NCBI RefSeq assembly: GCF_000376565.1
Contig: NZ_BARG01000031.1
Span: 62,001 to 126,000 of the forward strand
Source of the DNA: Streptomyces hokutonensis
Lineage (GTDB): Bacteria; Actinomycetota; Actinomycetes; Streptomycetales; Streptomycetaceae
Length of the DNA stretch: 64,000 nt
Reading direction: 5' to 3'
Both the position numbers and the translations under genes were made by a program. Below the pieces are notes generated by a model. That model was not told where the DNA came from and searched no databases. It saw only the letters and a program-made list of their open reading frames with translations. Below, piece by piece: positions 52,704 to 60,280 of the stretch. Within the stretch, counting starts at the first letter, position 1. Each line of letters opens with the position of its first letter.

Positions 52704-53450
52704 ATGAAGGTCGTAGTGATCGGTGGCACCGGACTCATCGGCTCGAAGGTGGTCGCCGGGCTCGGTGAGCACGGGCACGAGGTGATCGCGGCGGCGCCCA
52801 GCACCGGCGTCAACACCCTGACGGGCGAGGGACTGGCCGAGGTACTGAAGGGCGCGTCGGTGGTGGTCGACGTGTCGAACTCGTCGTCGTTCGAGGACCA
52901 GGCGGTCATGGACTTCTTCCGCACCTCGACGACGAATCTGCTGAAGGCGGAGACCGAGGCGGGCGTCGCGCATCACGTGGCACTGTCCGTCGTCGGCACC
53001 GAACGCCTCCAGGGGAGCGGGTACTTCCGCGCCAAGCAGGTCCAGGAAGACCTCATCAAGGCGTCCGGCAATCCCTACTCCATCGTCCACGCCACCCAGT
53101 TCTTCGAGTTCGCGAAGGGACTCGCCGACGGGGTCACCGAGGGCGACACCGTGCACCTGCCCGACGCGAAGATCCAGCCCATCGTCTCCGACGACGTCGC
53201 CGAGGCCGTCGTCCGCACGGCGGTCGGAGACCCGGTGGGCGGCGTGGTGGAGGTCGCCGGCCCCGAGGCGTTCCAACTCGAGGAGTTCATCCGCATGGGG
53301 CTCACCGCCCAGGACGACCCCCGCAAGATCGTCACGGACCCGCAGGCGACGTACTGGGGCGCCGAGTTGGAGGAGAACACGCTCCTGCCGGGACCTGACG
53401 CACACATCGCCGGTACGCGGTTCGCCGACTGGCTGACGCGACAGAAGTAG
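52704..53450 (+). CDS. NAD(P)-binding atypical SDR (NmrA/epimerase-like)
   Basis: A 248-residue Rossmann protein. The N-terminus has VVVIGGTGLIGSKVVAGLGEHGHEV, the glycine motif of atypical short-chain dehydrogenases. The middle HVALSVVGTERLQGSGYFRAKQVQEDLIKASG replaces the classical YxxxK with YFRAK. Oxidoreductases or epimerases of this kind are among the usual ECF41-controlled (COE) genes, which fits its own TGTCACA-N16-GGTC promoter. It may sense or act on an oxidised metabolite; substrate unknown. ATG at 52704 follows GAAAGGA. Confidence 0.87.
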   Translation: MKVVVIGGTGLIGSKVVAGLGEHGHEVIAAAPSTGVNTLTGEGLAEVLKGASVVVDVSNSSSFEDQAVMDFFRTSTTNLLKAETEAGVAHHVALSVVGTERLQGSGYFRAKQVQEDLIKASGNPYSIVHATQFFEFAKGLADGVTEGDTVHLPDAKIQPIVSDDVAEAVVRTAVGDPVGGVVEVAGPEAFQLEEFIRMGLTAQDDPRKIVTDPQATYWGAELEENTLLPGPDAHIAGTRFADWLTRQK

Positions 53451-53463
53451 AGTCCGTTCGTTC

Positions 53464-53495
53464 CGGGTGGCCCTTTCCTCCGAAAGGGCCACCCG
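53464..53495. terminator. Bidirectional terminator
   Basis: Perfect 14-bp stem (53464-53477 with 53482-53495, CGGGTGGCCCTTTC) and a CTCC loop between the convergent SDR and nitroreductase genes. Confidence 0.88.
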
Positions 53496-53502
53496 AGCTG
53501 TT

Positions 53503-54186
53503 TCAACCCTCGACGAACGTGACCGTCTCCCCGATCGGCGCTCTGCCCGTACGGGCGTCGTCGACCGTGACGTCCTCGTATCCGATCGACATGCCGCAGA
53601 AGAGCATGAGCTCGGCCGGGGGTGACAGGACCTCCGCGACGCTCCGGTAGAACTTCGCCCATGCCATCTGCGGACAGCTGTGCAGCCCTTCGGCCCGCAG
53701 CAACAGCATGACGGTCTGCAGAAACATGCCGCAGTCGGACCACTGGGCCGGGCCCAGATCACGGTCGATGTAGCAGAACAGGGCAGCGGGCGCGCCGAAG
53801 CAGTCCCAGTTCGCGGAAGCGGCCCGCTGCCGCGCCTCTACGTCCTCGCGCGGGATGCCGAGGGCGCCGTAGCGCTGCTCGCCGAAGGCGGACCGACGCT
53901 CTCGGTACGGGGATTTCAGCACGGGCGGGTATTGCTCGTACTCCGGCTTGTCCCAGGCGTCGCCCGCGGCCAAGCGCTCGCCGGCGCGCTTCTTTATCTC
54001 GGCCAGTGGCCCGCCGGTCACCACGTAGGGGTGCCACGGCTGGAGGTTCGATCCGGACGGCGCCCAGGCCGCGGCGGACAGTACGCGCTCCAGCACTTCC
54101 CTCGGGACGGGCCGGTCGGTGAATCCGCGCACCGCCCGCCGGCTCGTGACCGCCTCGTACACGTCCAAGTTCGTCCCACTCCTCAT
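53503..54186 (-). CDS. Nitroreductase-family FMN oxidoreductase
   Basis: A 227-residue nitroreductase. FMN-binding arginines are in TSRRAVRGFTDRPV near the N-terminus; WAPSGSNLQPWHPYVV is the second family motif; and FCGMSIGYED near the C-terminus closes the FMN site. These enzymes reduce nitro compounds or quinones with NAD(P)H. ATG at 54186 is taken; TTG at 54210 or a downstream TTG/GTG after GGAGTGG are also possible. It lies 33 nt after the cytochrome b gene on the same strand, so it probably shares the ECF41-driven whiB transcript. Confidence 0.86.
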   Translation of the reverse strand: MRSGTNLDVYEAVTSRRAVRGFTDRPVPREVLERVLSAAAWAPSGSNLQPWHPYVVTGGPLAEIKKRAGERLAAGDAWDKPEYEQYPPVLKSPYRERRSAFGEQRYGALGIPREDVEARQRAASANWDCFGAPAALFCYIDRDLGPAQWSDCGMFLQTVMLLLRAEGLHSCPQMAWAKFYRSVAEVLSPPAELMLFCGMSIGYEDVTVDDARTGRAPIGETVTFVEG

Positions 54187-54219
54187 CTGTTCAACTGCGT
54201 GTCCGCTCAACGGGTTTGG

Positions 54220-55794
54220 TCACCCCTGAACTTCTTTGGCCGGTATTTCCCTGTCGTCGTATTCCTGTGCCGTCGGTTTGGTGATCTGTGTGCCCTCGCC
54301 GTAAAGGCTCTCGCTGAGCCGGGAGCGCAGATTCCGGGTTCCGGTGTCGATCGGAAGGTACTGGTCGTGCTGGGTGAGAAGGTGGAGTTGATCCTGGGTG
54401 AGTGGCTCGTGCAGCTCGACGAATTCGCCGTCGGGCAGGCGTTTGACGATGCCGGTCTCGCGGCCGTGGAGTACCTTTTCGCGGTCGCCGCGCTGAAGTC
54501 CGAGCGCCCATCGCTTCGTCAGTGAGTAGGCCGCGACAGGCACGACGAAGAGACCGATGCGGACAGCCCAAGTCACCGACTCGACCGCGAGATGCAGACG
54601 GACGGCGATGATGTCGTTCCCCGCGCCGATCAGCGCCACCGCGTAGAAACTCAGCCAGGCAACGCCAAGTGCCGTTCGTGCAGGACGGTTACGCGGTCGG
54701 TCCAGCAGGTTCTGGTCGCGCCTGTCACGGGTCACCCAGTACTCGATGAACGGATATACGCCCAGGGCCAGGAAGAAACCGACACCCGCGGTCAACGGGA
54801 TCAGGTTGTCGAGCGCGAGGGTGTGGCCCCAGAAATTGATCTCCCAGCCCGGCATCACCCGCAGCAGTCCGTCCGCCACGCCCATGTACCAGTCGGGCTG
54901 CGACCCGGCCGAAACCTGGTCGGCGCGGTAAGGGCCGTACTGCCAGACGGGGTTGATCTGCGCGACCGCGGCGATGACGAAGATTGCGCCGGTCACCAGC
55001 AGGAAATACCCGGCCGACTTGACGGCATGGACCTTGGCCGGCACGCCCACGACATTGCTGTTGGTGCGTCCACGGCCCGGGTACTGGGTGTGCCCGTGGT
55101 GGAGCACCAGGGCCAGATGGGCGGTCAGGAGGCCCACCATGAGGGCGGGGATGATCAGTACGTGAATGGTGTTGAAGCGGGCCACGAGTTCGTGGCCCGG
55201 GAACTCGCCCCCGAAGAGGAACACCGACAGATACGTTCCCACGATCGGAATCGAAAGGATCGTGCCGTTCACGACGGCGAGGCCGGTCCCCGACAGCAGG
55301 TCGTCCGGGAGGTCGTATCCCGTCAGTCCCGCGAACATGGCGAGGACCAACAGCAGGAATCCGAACACCCAGTTGACTTCGCGCGGCTTGCGGAAGGCGC
55401 CCGTGAAGAACACCCGCATCATGTGGGCGAGCAGGGAGGCGACGAAGACCAGCGCCGCCCAGTGGTGGGCCTGCCGGATCAGCAGACCGCCGCGGACGTC
55501 GAAGGAGATGTGCAGGGTCGAGGCGAACGCCTCCGACATCATCCGGCCGCGCAGCGGTGCGTAACTGCCGTTGTACTGCACCTCCTTCATCGACGGATGG
55601 AAGTAGAAGGTCAGATACACGCCCGTGACGACGAGAATGACGAAGCTGTAGAGACAGATCTCTCCCAGTAGGAAAGACCAGTGGTCCGGAAAGGCACGTC
55701 GCGCCTTCTCTCTGACGATGCGGCGGAGGCCAAGACGTCCGTCGGCCCAGTCGGCGAGCCTTTCACCATTGCCCATACCGCTGCCGCCTCTCAT
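54220..55794 (-). CDS. Solo cytochrome b (QcrB-like) membrane protein
   Basis: A 524-residue cytochrome b/b6-type protein with eight or more membrane helices. The heme-ligating histidines are in TLHISFDVRGGLLIRQAHHWAALVFVASLLAHMMRVF and in FNTIHVLIIPALMVGLLTAHLALVLHHGH. The actinobacterial signature PGHELVARFN and the C-terminal hydrophilic tail are also seen. In the normal bc1 complex qcrB follows qcrC and qcrA; neither is here, so this is a second, stand-alone copy. ATG at 55794 overlaps the whiB stop as ATGA; an ATG at 55776 is an alternative. It is translationally coupled to WhiB and sits under an ECF41-type promoter. Confidence 0.9.
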   Translation of the reverse strand: MRGGSGMGNGERLADWADGRLGLRRIVREKARRAFPDHWSFLLGEICLYSFVILVVTGVYLTFYFHPSMKEVQYNGSYAPLRGRMMSEAFASTLHISFDVRGGLLIRQAHHWAALVFVASLLAHMMRVFFTGAFRKPREVNWVFGFLLLVLAMFAGLTGYDLPDDLLSGTGLAVVNGTILSIPIVGTYLSVFLFGGEFPGHELVARFNTIHVLIIPALMVGLLTAHLALVLHHGHTQYPGRGRTNSNVVGVPAKVHAVKSAGYFLLVTGAIFVIAAVAQINPVWQYGPYRADQVSAGSQPDWYMGVADGLLRVMPGWEINFWGHTLALDNLIPLTAGVGFFLALGVYPFIEYWVTRDRRDQNLLDRPRNRPARTALGVAWLSFYAVALIGAGNDIIAVRLHLAVESVTWAVRIGLFVVPVAAYSLTKRWALGLQRGDREKVLHGRETGIVKRLPDGEFVELHEPLTQDQLHLLTQHDQYLPIDTGTRNLRSRLSESLYGEGTQITKPTAQEYDDREIPAKEVQG

Positions 55795-56051
55795 AGATCG
55801 CTCGGCCAGCGTTGTGCGCGCGAGATGTCGAGTCCGCGCATCGCACGGCGTTCCCTTTCCGTTGTTCCGCCCCAGATGCCGTCCGCCTGCCCCACCCGCA
55901 TCGCCCATTCGAGACACTGCTCCGCGACCGGACAGCGGCCGCACACGGCCTTCGCTTCGTCGATCTGCCGAAGCGGGAGACCACTGCTGGATATGGGGAA
56001 GAAGAGCTCGGGATCTACGTGCAGACAAGCTGCCCGTTCACGCCAGTGCAT
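55791..56051 (-). CDS. WhiB-family iron-sulfur regulator
   Basis: An 86-residue Wbl protein. The four cluster cysteines are Cys9, Cys37, Cys40 and Cys46 (C-x27-C-x2-C-x5-C), the turn GIWGG is present, and a basic C-terminal end (TTERERRAMRG) follows, as in DNA-contacting Wbl proteins. Wbl proteins bind a 4Fe-4S cluster that reacts with O2 or NO and act on the housekeeping sigma subunit. ATG at 56051 begins MHWRERAACL. Directly upstream lies an ECF41-type promoter (56132-56106) and downstream, with ATGA overlap, the solo cytochrome b. The pair looks like a redox sensor with its target. Confidence 0.93.
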   Translation of the reverse strand: MHWRERAACLHVDPELFFPISSSGLPLRQIDEAKAVCGRCPVAEQCLEWAMRVGQADGIWGGTTERERRAMRGLDISRAQRWPSDL

Positions 56052-56105
56052 GGCATGGTCACCTCGTTCGGCAGTGAAGGAAAAAAATGCGGTGCTGCCC
56101 TGTAA

Positions 56106-56132
56106 GACCGCGCAGCCGCCGAATGTGTGACA
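56106..56132 (-). promoter_or_regulatory. ECF41-type promoter, whiB-cytochrome b operon
   Basis: On the minus strand TGTCACA (56132-56126), 16 nt, GGTC (56109-56106), 54 nt before the whiB start. Back-to-back with the plus-strand site at 56151-56177. Confidence 0.8.
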
Positions 56133-56150
56133 TGCGAGCACGGCGGGCCG

Positions 56151-56177
56151 TGTCACAAGATCCGGGAGTTCCCGGTC
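56151..56177 (+). promoter_or_regulatory. ECF41-type promoter, sigma-like gene
   Basis: TGTCACA (56151-56157), 16 nt, GGTC (56174-56177). The -35 elements of this and the divergent site are 18 nt apart, so both promoters would be served by adjacent polymerases. Confidence 0.8.
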
Positions 56178-56192
56178 TCAAGGGGTGAGCCC

Positions 56193-57119
56193 ATGCCCCT
56201 GCCGTGTGAGGGGCCGTGCGAGCGAGAGGGCGGGTGCGACGTGGACCAGGGTGATGCGGTGCCGATCGCCGAACTGTGGGAGGAGCGCCGGTACCTGCTC
56301 GACGTCGCCCACTGGATGCTGGGCGACCCGGGTGCTGCGGAAGCCGTCGTCGACGAGGCCTATCGGCGGTGGTACGGGCTGTCCGGCGCGGCACGCCGAC
56401 AGGTCGCCGTTCCCCGGTCCTGGCTGGCGAGGACCGTCGGCGGGATCTGCCTGGGCCGGCGCGCACTGCCCGGCCGGGATACGGCCGGCCACGAGGCGGG
56501 GCACGGACGGCCCTCGGAGGCGGAGGCGGAGGCCGGCCGGGTCGTCCTGACCGCGCTGGAGTCGCTGACGACGGCCGAGCGTGCCGCGTTCGTGTTCCGC
56601 GCCTTCGGGATGGCCCCCGGCACGGTCGCCGACATCGTGGGCCGCCCGGAGCCGGAACTCACCGAACTCGCCGCACGGGCCCGGCAGTTGGTCCAGTCGC
56701 AGCGCACCCGCTCCACCGCGCCGCACCAGCACGACACCGTCGTCCGCGCCGTACACCGGGCATGCCTCACGGAAGACGGTGCCCTGCTCACATCGCTGCT
56801 GTGCCCGGACGTCACGGCGTTCTTCGACGGCGGCGGCAAGATACGCGCGCTGACCGGACCGCTCCACGGCAGCCGGCCGGTCGCCGACAGCCTGCTGGCC
56901 CTCCTGGCCCGCCGCCCGCACACCACCCTGAGCACCCACTCCGTCAACGGCCGGACCGGCCTCGTCGCCCGCTACGGCCACCAGGTCACCGCCGTCATCA
57001 GCCTCGACGTCGCGCACGACCGGGTCGCCCTGTTCTGGGTCATGCTCAACCCCGACAAACTGCGGCCCTGGAACCGGCCGCCCACCGACGGCGCTACCCG
57101 CCCGGACGCGAGCCCGTGA
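56193..57119 (+). CDS. Degenerate ECF41-like sigma factor paralogue
   Basis: A 308-residue protein related to ECF41 sigma factors but altered. A sigma-2-like segment (RRYLLDVAHWMLGDPGAAEAVVDEAYRRW) and a sigma-4-like segment (ERAAFVFRAFGMAPGTVADIVGRP) can be aligned, but the linker lacks WLPEP and the sigma-4 recognition helix is weak. The SnoaL-like C-terminal domain is well kept, with FFDGGGK and LNPDKL, the canonical ECF41 motifs. ATG at 56193 lies about 10 nt from the expected transcription start; GTG at 56241 after GAGAGGG gives a start closer to family alignment. It may be a regulator that kept the sensing domain. Its 3' end overlaps the convergent ECF41 gene by 26 nt. Confidence 0.75.
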   Translation: MPLPCEGPCEREGGCDVDQGDAVPIAELWEERRYLLDVAHWMLGDPGAAEAVVDEAYRRWYGLSGAARRQVAVPRSWLARTVGGICLGRRALPGRDTAGHEAGHGRPSEAEAEAGRVVLTALESLTTAERAAFVFRAFGMAPGTVADIVGRPEPELTELAARARQLVQSQRTRSTAPHQHDTVVRAVHRACLTEDGALLTSLLCPDVTAFFDGGGKIRALTGPLHGSRPVADSLLALLARRPHTTLSTHSVNGRTGLVARYGHQVTAVISLDVAHDRVALFWVMLNPDKLRPWNRPPTDGATRPDASP

Positions 57120-57996
57120 CAGCGGCGAGCTTGCCCGGCGCGAACACCCACAGCAACTGGTGGATGCCGTCCTTCGAGGCGGCCGCGGTCATGAATGCGA
57201 GAGGCCGGCCGTCCCGGCGGACCACCACCCCCGTGGAACCGTTGGCCTCGACGAACTCGGGCTCCGCCTCCCGCCAGAACCGCCGATGGACCGAGAGCCT
57301 GGCCACCCGGGCCCGGCCCAGCACAGGCACCCGGGCACAGCCCCGTACGCCGTTGCCGTCGGAGAGGCTGACGGCATCGGGTGTGAGCAGGGCCTCCAGT
57401 GACGCCACGTCTCCCGTCCGGGCCGCCGCGACGAAGGCGCCCAACAGGCGCCGGTGCTCGGCCGCGTCCACGCTCTCCCGCCGCTCGTCCAGCAGATGAC
57501 GGCGGGCACGGCTGACGATCTTCCGCACATTGACGACGCTCAGTTCGAGCATCTGGGCGATCTCGGCGTAGCCGTAGGCGAACGCCTCGCGCAGCACATA
57601 GGCGGCGCGCTCGACGGGAGTCAGCCTCTCCAGTACCAGCAGCAACGCCAGCTCCACCGCTTCCGCGCGCTCGGCGCCGAGCGCGGGGTCCGCGCTCGTG
57701 TCGACGGGTTCCGGCAGCCACGGTCCGATGTACGTCTCCCGGCGCACGCGTGCCGACTGCGCGACGTTGATGGCCAGCCGGGTCGTGGCGGTCGAGAGGA
57801 AGGCCACGGGACTGACCACCGCCGCGCGGTCGGCCTTCTGCCAGCGCAGCCACACCTCCTGGACCACGTCCTCGGCCTCGACCGCGCTGCCGAGTATCCG
57901 GTAGGCGATCCCGAAGAGCCGTCTGCGGTGGCGCACGAAGAGGGCGACTGCCTCGTCGAGATCGTCGGTCCGGGTGGGGGACGGTTCGACATGCAT
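57094..57996 (-). CDS. ECF41-type sigma factor (SigJ-like), probably autoregulated
   Basis: A 300-residue sigma factor: sigma-2 FGIAYRILGSAVEAEDVVQEVWLRW, linker WLPEPV, sigma-4 YAEIAQMLELSVVNVRKIVSRARRHL, then the SnoaL-like domain in which the first motif reads LSDGNG and the last APGKL instead of NPDKL. This domain normally modulates the factor in place of an anti-sigma. ATG at 57996 (MHVEPSPTRT) is chosen; a longer frame starts at 58026. A TGTCACA-N16-GGTC site 41 nt upstream suggests autoregulation, making this the best candidate for the driver of the regulon. Confidence 0.92.
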   Translation of the reverse strand: MHVEPSPTRTDDLDEAVALFVRHRRRLFGIAYRILGSAVEAEDVVQEVWLRWQKADRAAVVSPVAFLSTATTRLAINVAQSARVRRETYIGPWLPEPVDTSADPALGAERAEAVELALLLVLERLTPVERAAYVLREAFAYGYAEIAQMLELSVVNVRKIVSRARRHLLDERRESVDAAEHRRLLGAFVAAARTGDVASLEALLTPDAVSLSDGNGVRGCARVPVLGRARVARLSVHRRFWREAEPEFVEANGSTGVVVRRDGRPLAFMTAAASKDGIHQLLWVFAPGKLAAVTGSRPGG

Positions 57997-58036
57997 GATC
58001 CGGTGACCTCCGTTGCTCCGCTCCATTCGCTGTATG

Positions 58037-58063
58037 GACCGGGGCCGACGGACGCCTGTGACA
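58037..58063 (-). promoter_or_regulatory. ECF41-type promoter, ECF41 sigma gene
   Basis: Minus strand TGTCACA (58063-58057), 16 nt, GGTC (58040-58037); sigma gene starts 41 nt downstream. Confidence 0.8.
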
Positions 58064-58090
58064 GAACCGGACAGTGTCTCTTCGCGGACG

Positions 58091-58471
58091 TCAGCGCGAC
58101 GAGCCGAGGACCACCACGACGCAGGCGCTCATCGCCAGGGTGACCAGGACCATGGCGACGAGCGTGCCCCGCAGCCACTGCCGGACCCGGACCCGGTGCC
58201 GCGCTTCCATCGCGGCGACCTGTTCGGCGATGTGGTCGGTCACCATGCGGGCGACGTGTCGCTGCTCGTCGACGTACCACTTCCCGATGTCCCGCTGCTG
58301 CTCGGGAGTGAGCCCCTCCACACGCGCGGTGAGGTCCGCCACGCGGCGGTACGCCGCTCCCATATGGGCCTCCCGGTACAGGAAGCCCTCGATGTCGGTC
58401 AGGCCGCGAGCGGCCTCGTCATGTGCGGTCATGGCGTACCCCCGGTGGAAACGAGAACCCCGCGCGGTCAT
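58091..58471 (-). CDS. Small single-pass membrane protein downstream of NADH dehydrogenase
   Basis: A 126-residue protein. A hydrophilic helical region (residues 14-100, with AAYRRVADLTARVEGLTPEQQRDIGKWYVDEQRH) is followed by one C-terminal membrane helix (TLVAMVLVTLAMSACVVVVLG). This is a tail-anchored layout. No family recognised. ATG at 58471 overlaps the NADH dehydrogenase stop as ATGA and has GGAGGGG upstream; a second ATG lies at 58432. Coupling suggests it helps place or regulate the dehydrogenase at the membrane. Confidence 0.78.
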   Translation of the reverse strand: MTARGSRFHRGYAMTAHDEAARGLTDIEGFLYREAHMGAAYRRVADLTARVEGLTPEQQRDIGKWYVDEQRHVARMVTDHIAEQVAAMEARHRVRVRQWLRGTLVAMVLVTLAMSACVVVVLGSSR

Positions 58472-59823
58472 GCCGTGCTCCCCTCCTTCGTGCGGTCGAC
58501 ACCGTCTCCCTGTGTATGCCCACTCGTGACGAAGGCGTCCCGCGGATGCTGCACGGAGGCGAGGGACACGAGGTCCCGGCCCGTCAGCGCCGCGGTGAGC
58601 CAGACCGCCAGCACGCGGATCTTCCGCTCCCAGCTGGGCACCGCCAGCACGTGATAGCCCCGGTGCATCAACCATGCGGGGAATCCCTTGATGACGATGC
58701 CCTTGTACTGGAAGATTCCCCGCCCCAGCCCCAGCGTCGCCACCACGCCGAGGCTGCTGTGGCGGTAGTTGCGGACGTGCTTGCCGCGCAGGTCGGCCAC
58801 GAGGTTCCGGGCGAGGAGCCTGCCCTGCCGTACGGCGTGCTGGGCGTTCGGCACCGTGCGGGCCCCCGGCACCGGCGAGGCCAGGTCGGGAACGGCCGCG
58901 TCGTCGCCGGCCGCCCACACGTCGGGCACCGGTGCGGCGTCCGTGCCCACGCGCAGATCGGCGCGGACCAGCAGCAGGCCCCGCTCGTCGACCGGCAGGT
59001 CCGTGTGGTTGTGCACGACCGGGTTCGAGGCGTTGCCCGCGGTCCAGACGATCAGCGTGGAGTCGTACGACTGCCCGTCGGAGAGGACGACATGGCCGCC
59101 CTCGGCGGACAGCAGCTGGGTGTTCAGGTGGACATGCGCGCCCCGGCGTTCCAGATCGCGCACCACCCAGGCACCGGGTTTGTCGCTCACCTCGGGCAGG
59201 ACGCGGTCCCGGGCCTCGACCAGGTGGAAGGACAGGTTGTCGGCGGTCAGCTCCGGATAGGACCCGAGCATCGAGGTCGCCAGCGAGAGCAGTTCTCCGA
59301 AGCCCTCGACGCCGGAGAACCCGCCGCCCACGAACGTGACGGTGAGCAGCTTCCGCCGCTCGGGGCCGGGCGGCAGCGACGCGGCCTGGTCGAACGCGGT
59401 CATCAGCCGGTCACGGACCGCCACGGCCTCCTCGACGTGCTTGAGGCCGATGGCCTGCTGCGCGAGACCGGGGACGGGGAAGGTACGCGTCACGGCACCG
59501 GCGGTGACCACGAGGAGGTCGTAGCGCAGCTCGTAGGCGGCTCCGCGCACCGGGCGGACGGTCACCGTGCGGTCCGCCGCGCTGATCCCGGTCACGGTCC
59601 CCGCGATCAGCCGCGTGCCGCGCAGATGACGCCGCAGTGAGACGACGGCGTGCCGAGCCTCCACCGAACCGGCGGCCACCTCCGGCAGGAAGGGCTGATA
59701 GGTCATGTACGGGCGCGGATCGACGACCGTGACCCGCGCCTCGCCCGGACGCAGCCTCTTCTGCAGGCCCCATGCGGTGTAGAAGCCCGCGTAGCCGCCG
59801 CCGACGATCAGAATCTCTCGCAT
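58468..59823 (-). CDS. Type II NADH dehydrogenase (NDH-2)
   Basis: A 451-residue membrane-peripheral flavoprotein that passes electrons from NADH to quinone without pumping protons. FAD site ILIVGGGYAGFYTAWGLQK (residues 4-22), NADH site TVTFVGGGFSGVEGFGELLSL, and the FAD-contacting VWAAGDDAAVPD. The C-terminal amphipathic segment (GRGIFQYKGIVIKGFPAWLMHRGYHVLAVPSWERKIRVLAVWL) is the membrane-anchoring region of NDH-2. ATG at 59823 has GAGGGA upstream. Its own ECF41-type promoter lies 34 nt upstream. Together with the solo cytochrome b and flavoprotein it suggests an alternative electron route. Confidence 0.92.
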   Translation of the reverse strand: MREILIVGGGYAGFYTAWGLQKRLRPGEARVTVVDPRPYMTYQPFLPEVAAGSVEARHAVVSLRRHLRGTRLIAGTVTGISAADRTVTVRPVRGAAYELRYDLLVVTAGAVTRTFPVPGLAQQAIGLKHVEEAVAVRDRLMTAFDQAASLPPGPERRKLLTVTFVGGGFSGVEGFGELLSLATSMLGSYPELTADNLSFHLVEARDRVLPEVSDKPGAWVVRDLERRGAHVHLNTQLLSAEGGHVVLSDGQSYDSTLIVWTAGNASNPVVHNHTDLPVDERGLLLVRADLRVGTDAAPVPDVWAAGDDAAVPDLASPVPGARTVPNAQHAVRQGRLLARNLVADLRGKHVRNYRHSSLGVVATLGLGRGIFQYKGIVIKGFPAWLMHRGYHVLAVPSWERKIRVLAVWLTAALTGRDLVSLASVQHPRDAFVTSGHTQGDGVDRTKEGSTA

Positions 59824-59856
59824 GATTCCCTCTGCTTCGTTGTCCGTCACCACATA

Positions 59857-59883
59857 GACCGTGCGGGCGGCCCGGATGTGACA
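59857..59883 (-). promoter_or_regulatory. ECF41-type promoter, NADH dehydrogenase operon
   Basis: Minus strand TGTCACA (59883-59877), 16 nt, GGTC (59860-59857), 34 nt before the NDH-2 start. Confidence 0.8.
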
Positions 59884-59970
59884 TGCGAGGCGGTCAAGGA
59901 CACCGCATGGGGAATCCGTGGGCGTGAACGAGGAATGGACGGGCACACGGAGGATCGGAGGTTGAAAACT

Positions 59971-60132
59971 ATGATTCCCCTGCTTCTTGTTCTTCTGCTG
60001 GCCCTGATTCTCTTCGGTGCGGGTTTCGCACTGAAGATTCTCTGGTGGGTCGCGATCATTGTCCTGGTGCTGTGGCTCGTCGGCTTTGTGGCCCGTCCGA
60101 AGGGTGGGAGCGGCCGGTGGTATCGCTGGTAG
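59971..60132 (+). CDS. Very small hydrophobic membrane protein
   Basis: A 53-residue protein with two adjacent hydrophobic helices (IPLLLVLLLALILFGAGFAL and WWVAIIVLVLWLVGFVA) and a basic, aromatic tail GGSGRWYRW. Such small stress-related membrane proteins (lmo0937/DUF5670-like) are common near envelope-stress regulons. ATG at 59971 has GGAGG 9 nt upstream. Divergent from the NDH-2 operon, but no ECF41-type site faces it. A hairpin follows its stop. Confidence 0.75.
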   Translation: MIPLLLVLLLALILFGAGFALKILWWVAIIVLVLWLVGFVARPKGGSGRWYRW

Positions 60133-60180
60133 CACTGTTTTTCGGCACGTGGAATTAGTTCCCGTGCCACCGACGTGGAA

Positions 60181-60214
60181 AAGGGGACCGGCGGCATTGT
60201 CCGCGGGTCCCCTT
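60181..60214. terminator. Terminator-like hairpin
   Basis: 14-bp arms (60181-60194 with 60201-60214, AAGGGGACC outer part) with one mismatch and loop CATTGT, between the small membrane protein and the ABC ATPase gene. A smaller hairpin (GGCACG/CGTGCC) precedes it at 60144-60168. Confidence 0.65.
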
Positions 60215-60280
60215 CCCCGCGTCAGCGCCTGTCGGGTCCGGCGTACCCTACGGTGCGGATGTCGACAGGGTGGGGGGAAC

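Noticed and set aside
56127..56192. Upstream extension of the sigma-like gene
   Set aside because: It would place the start upstream of the ECF41-type promoter at 56151-56177 and adds unconserved residues.
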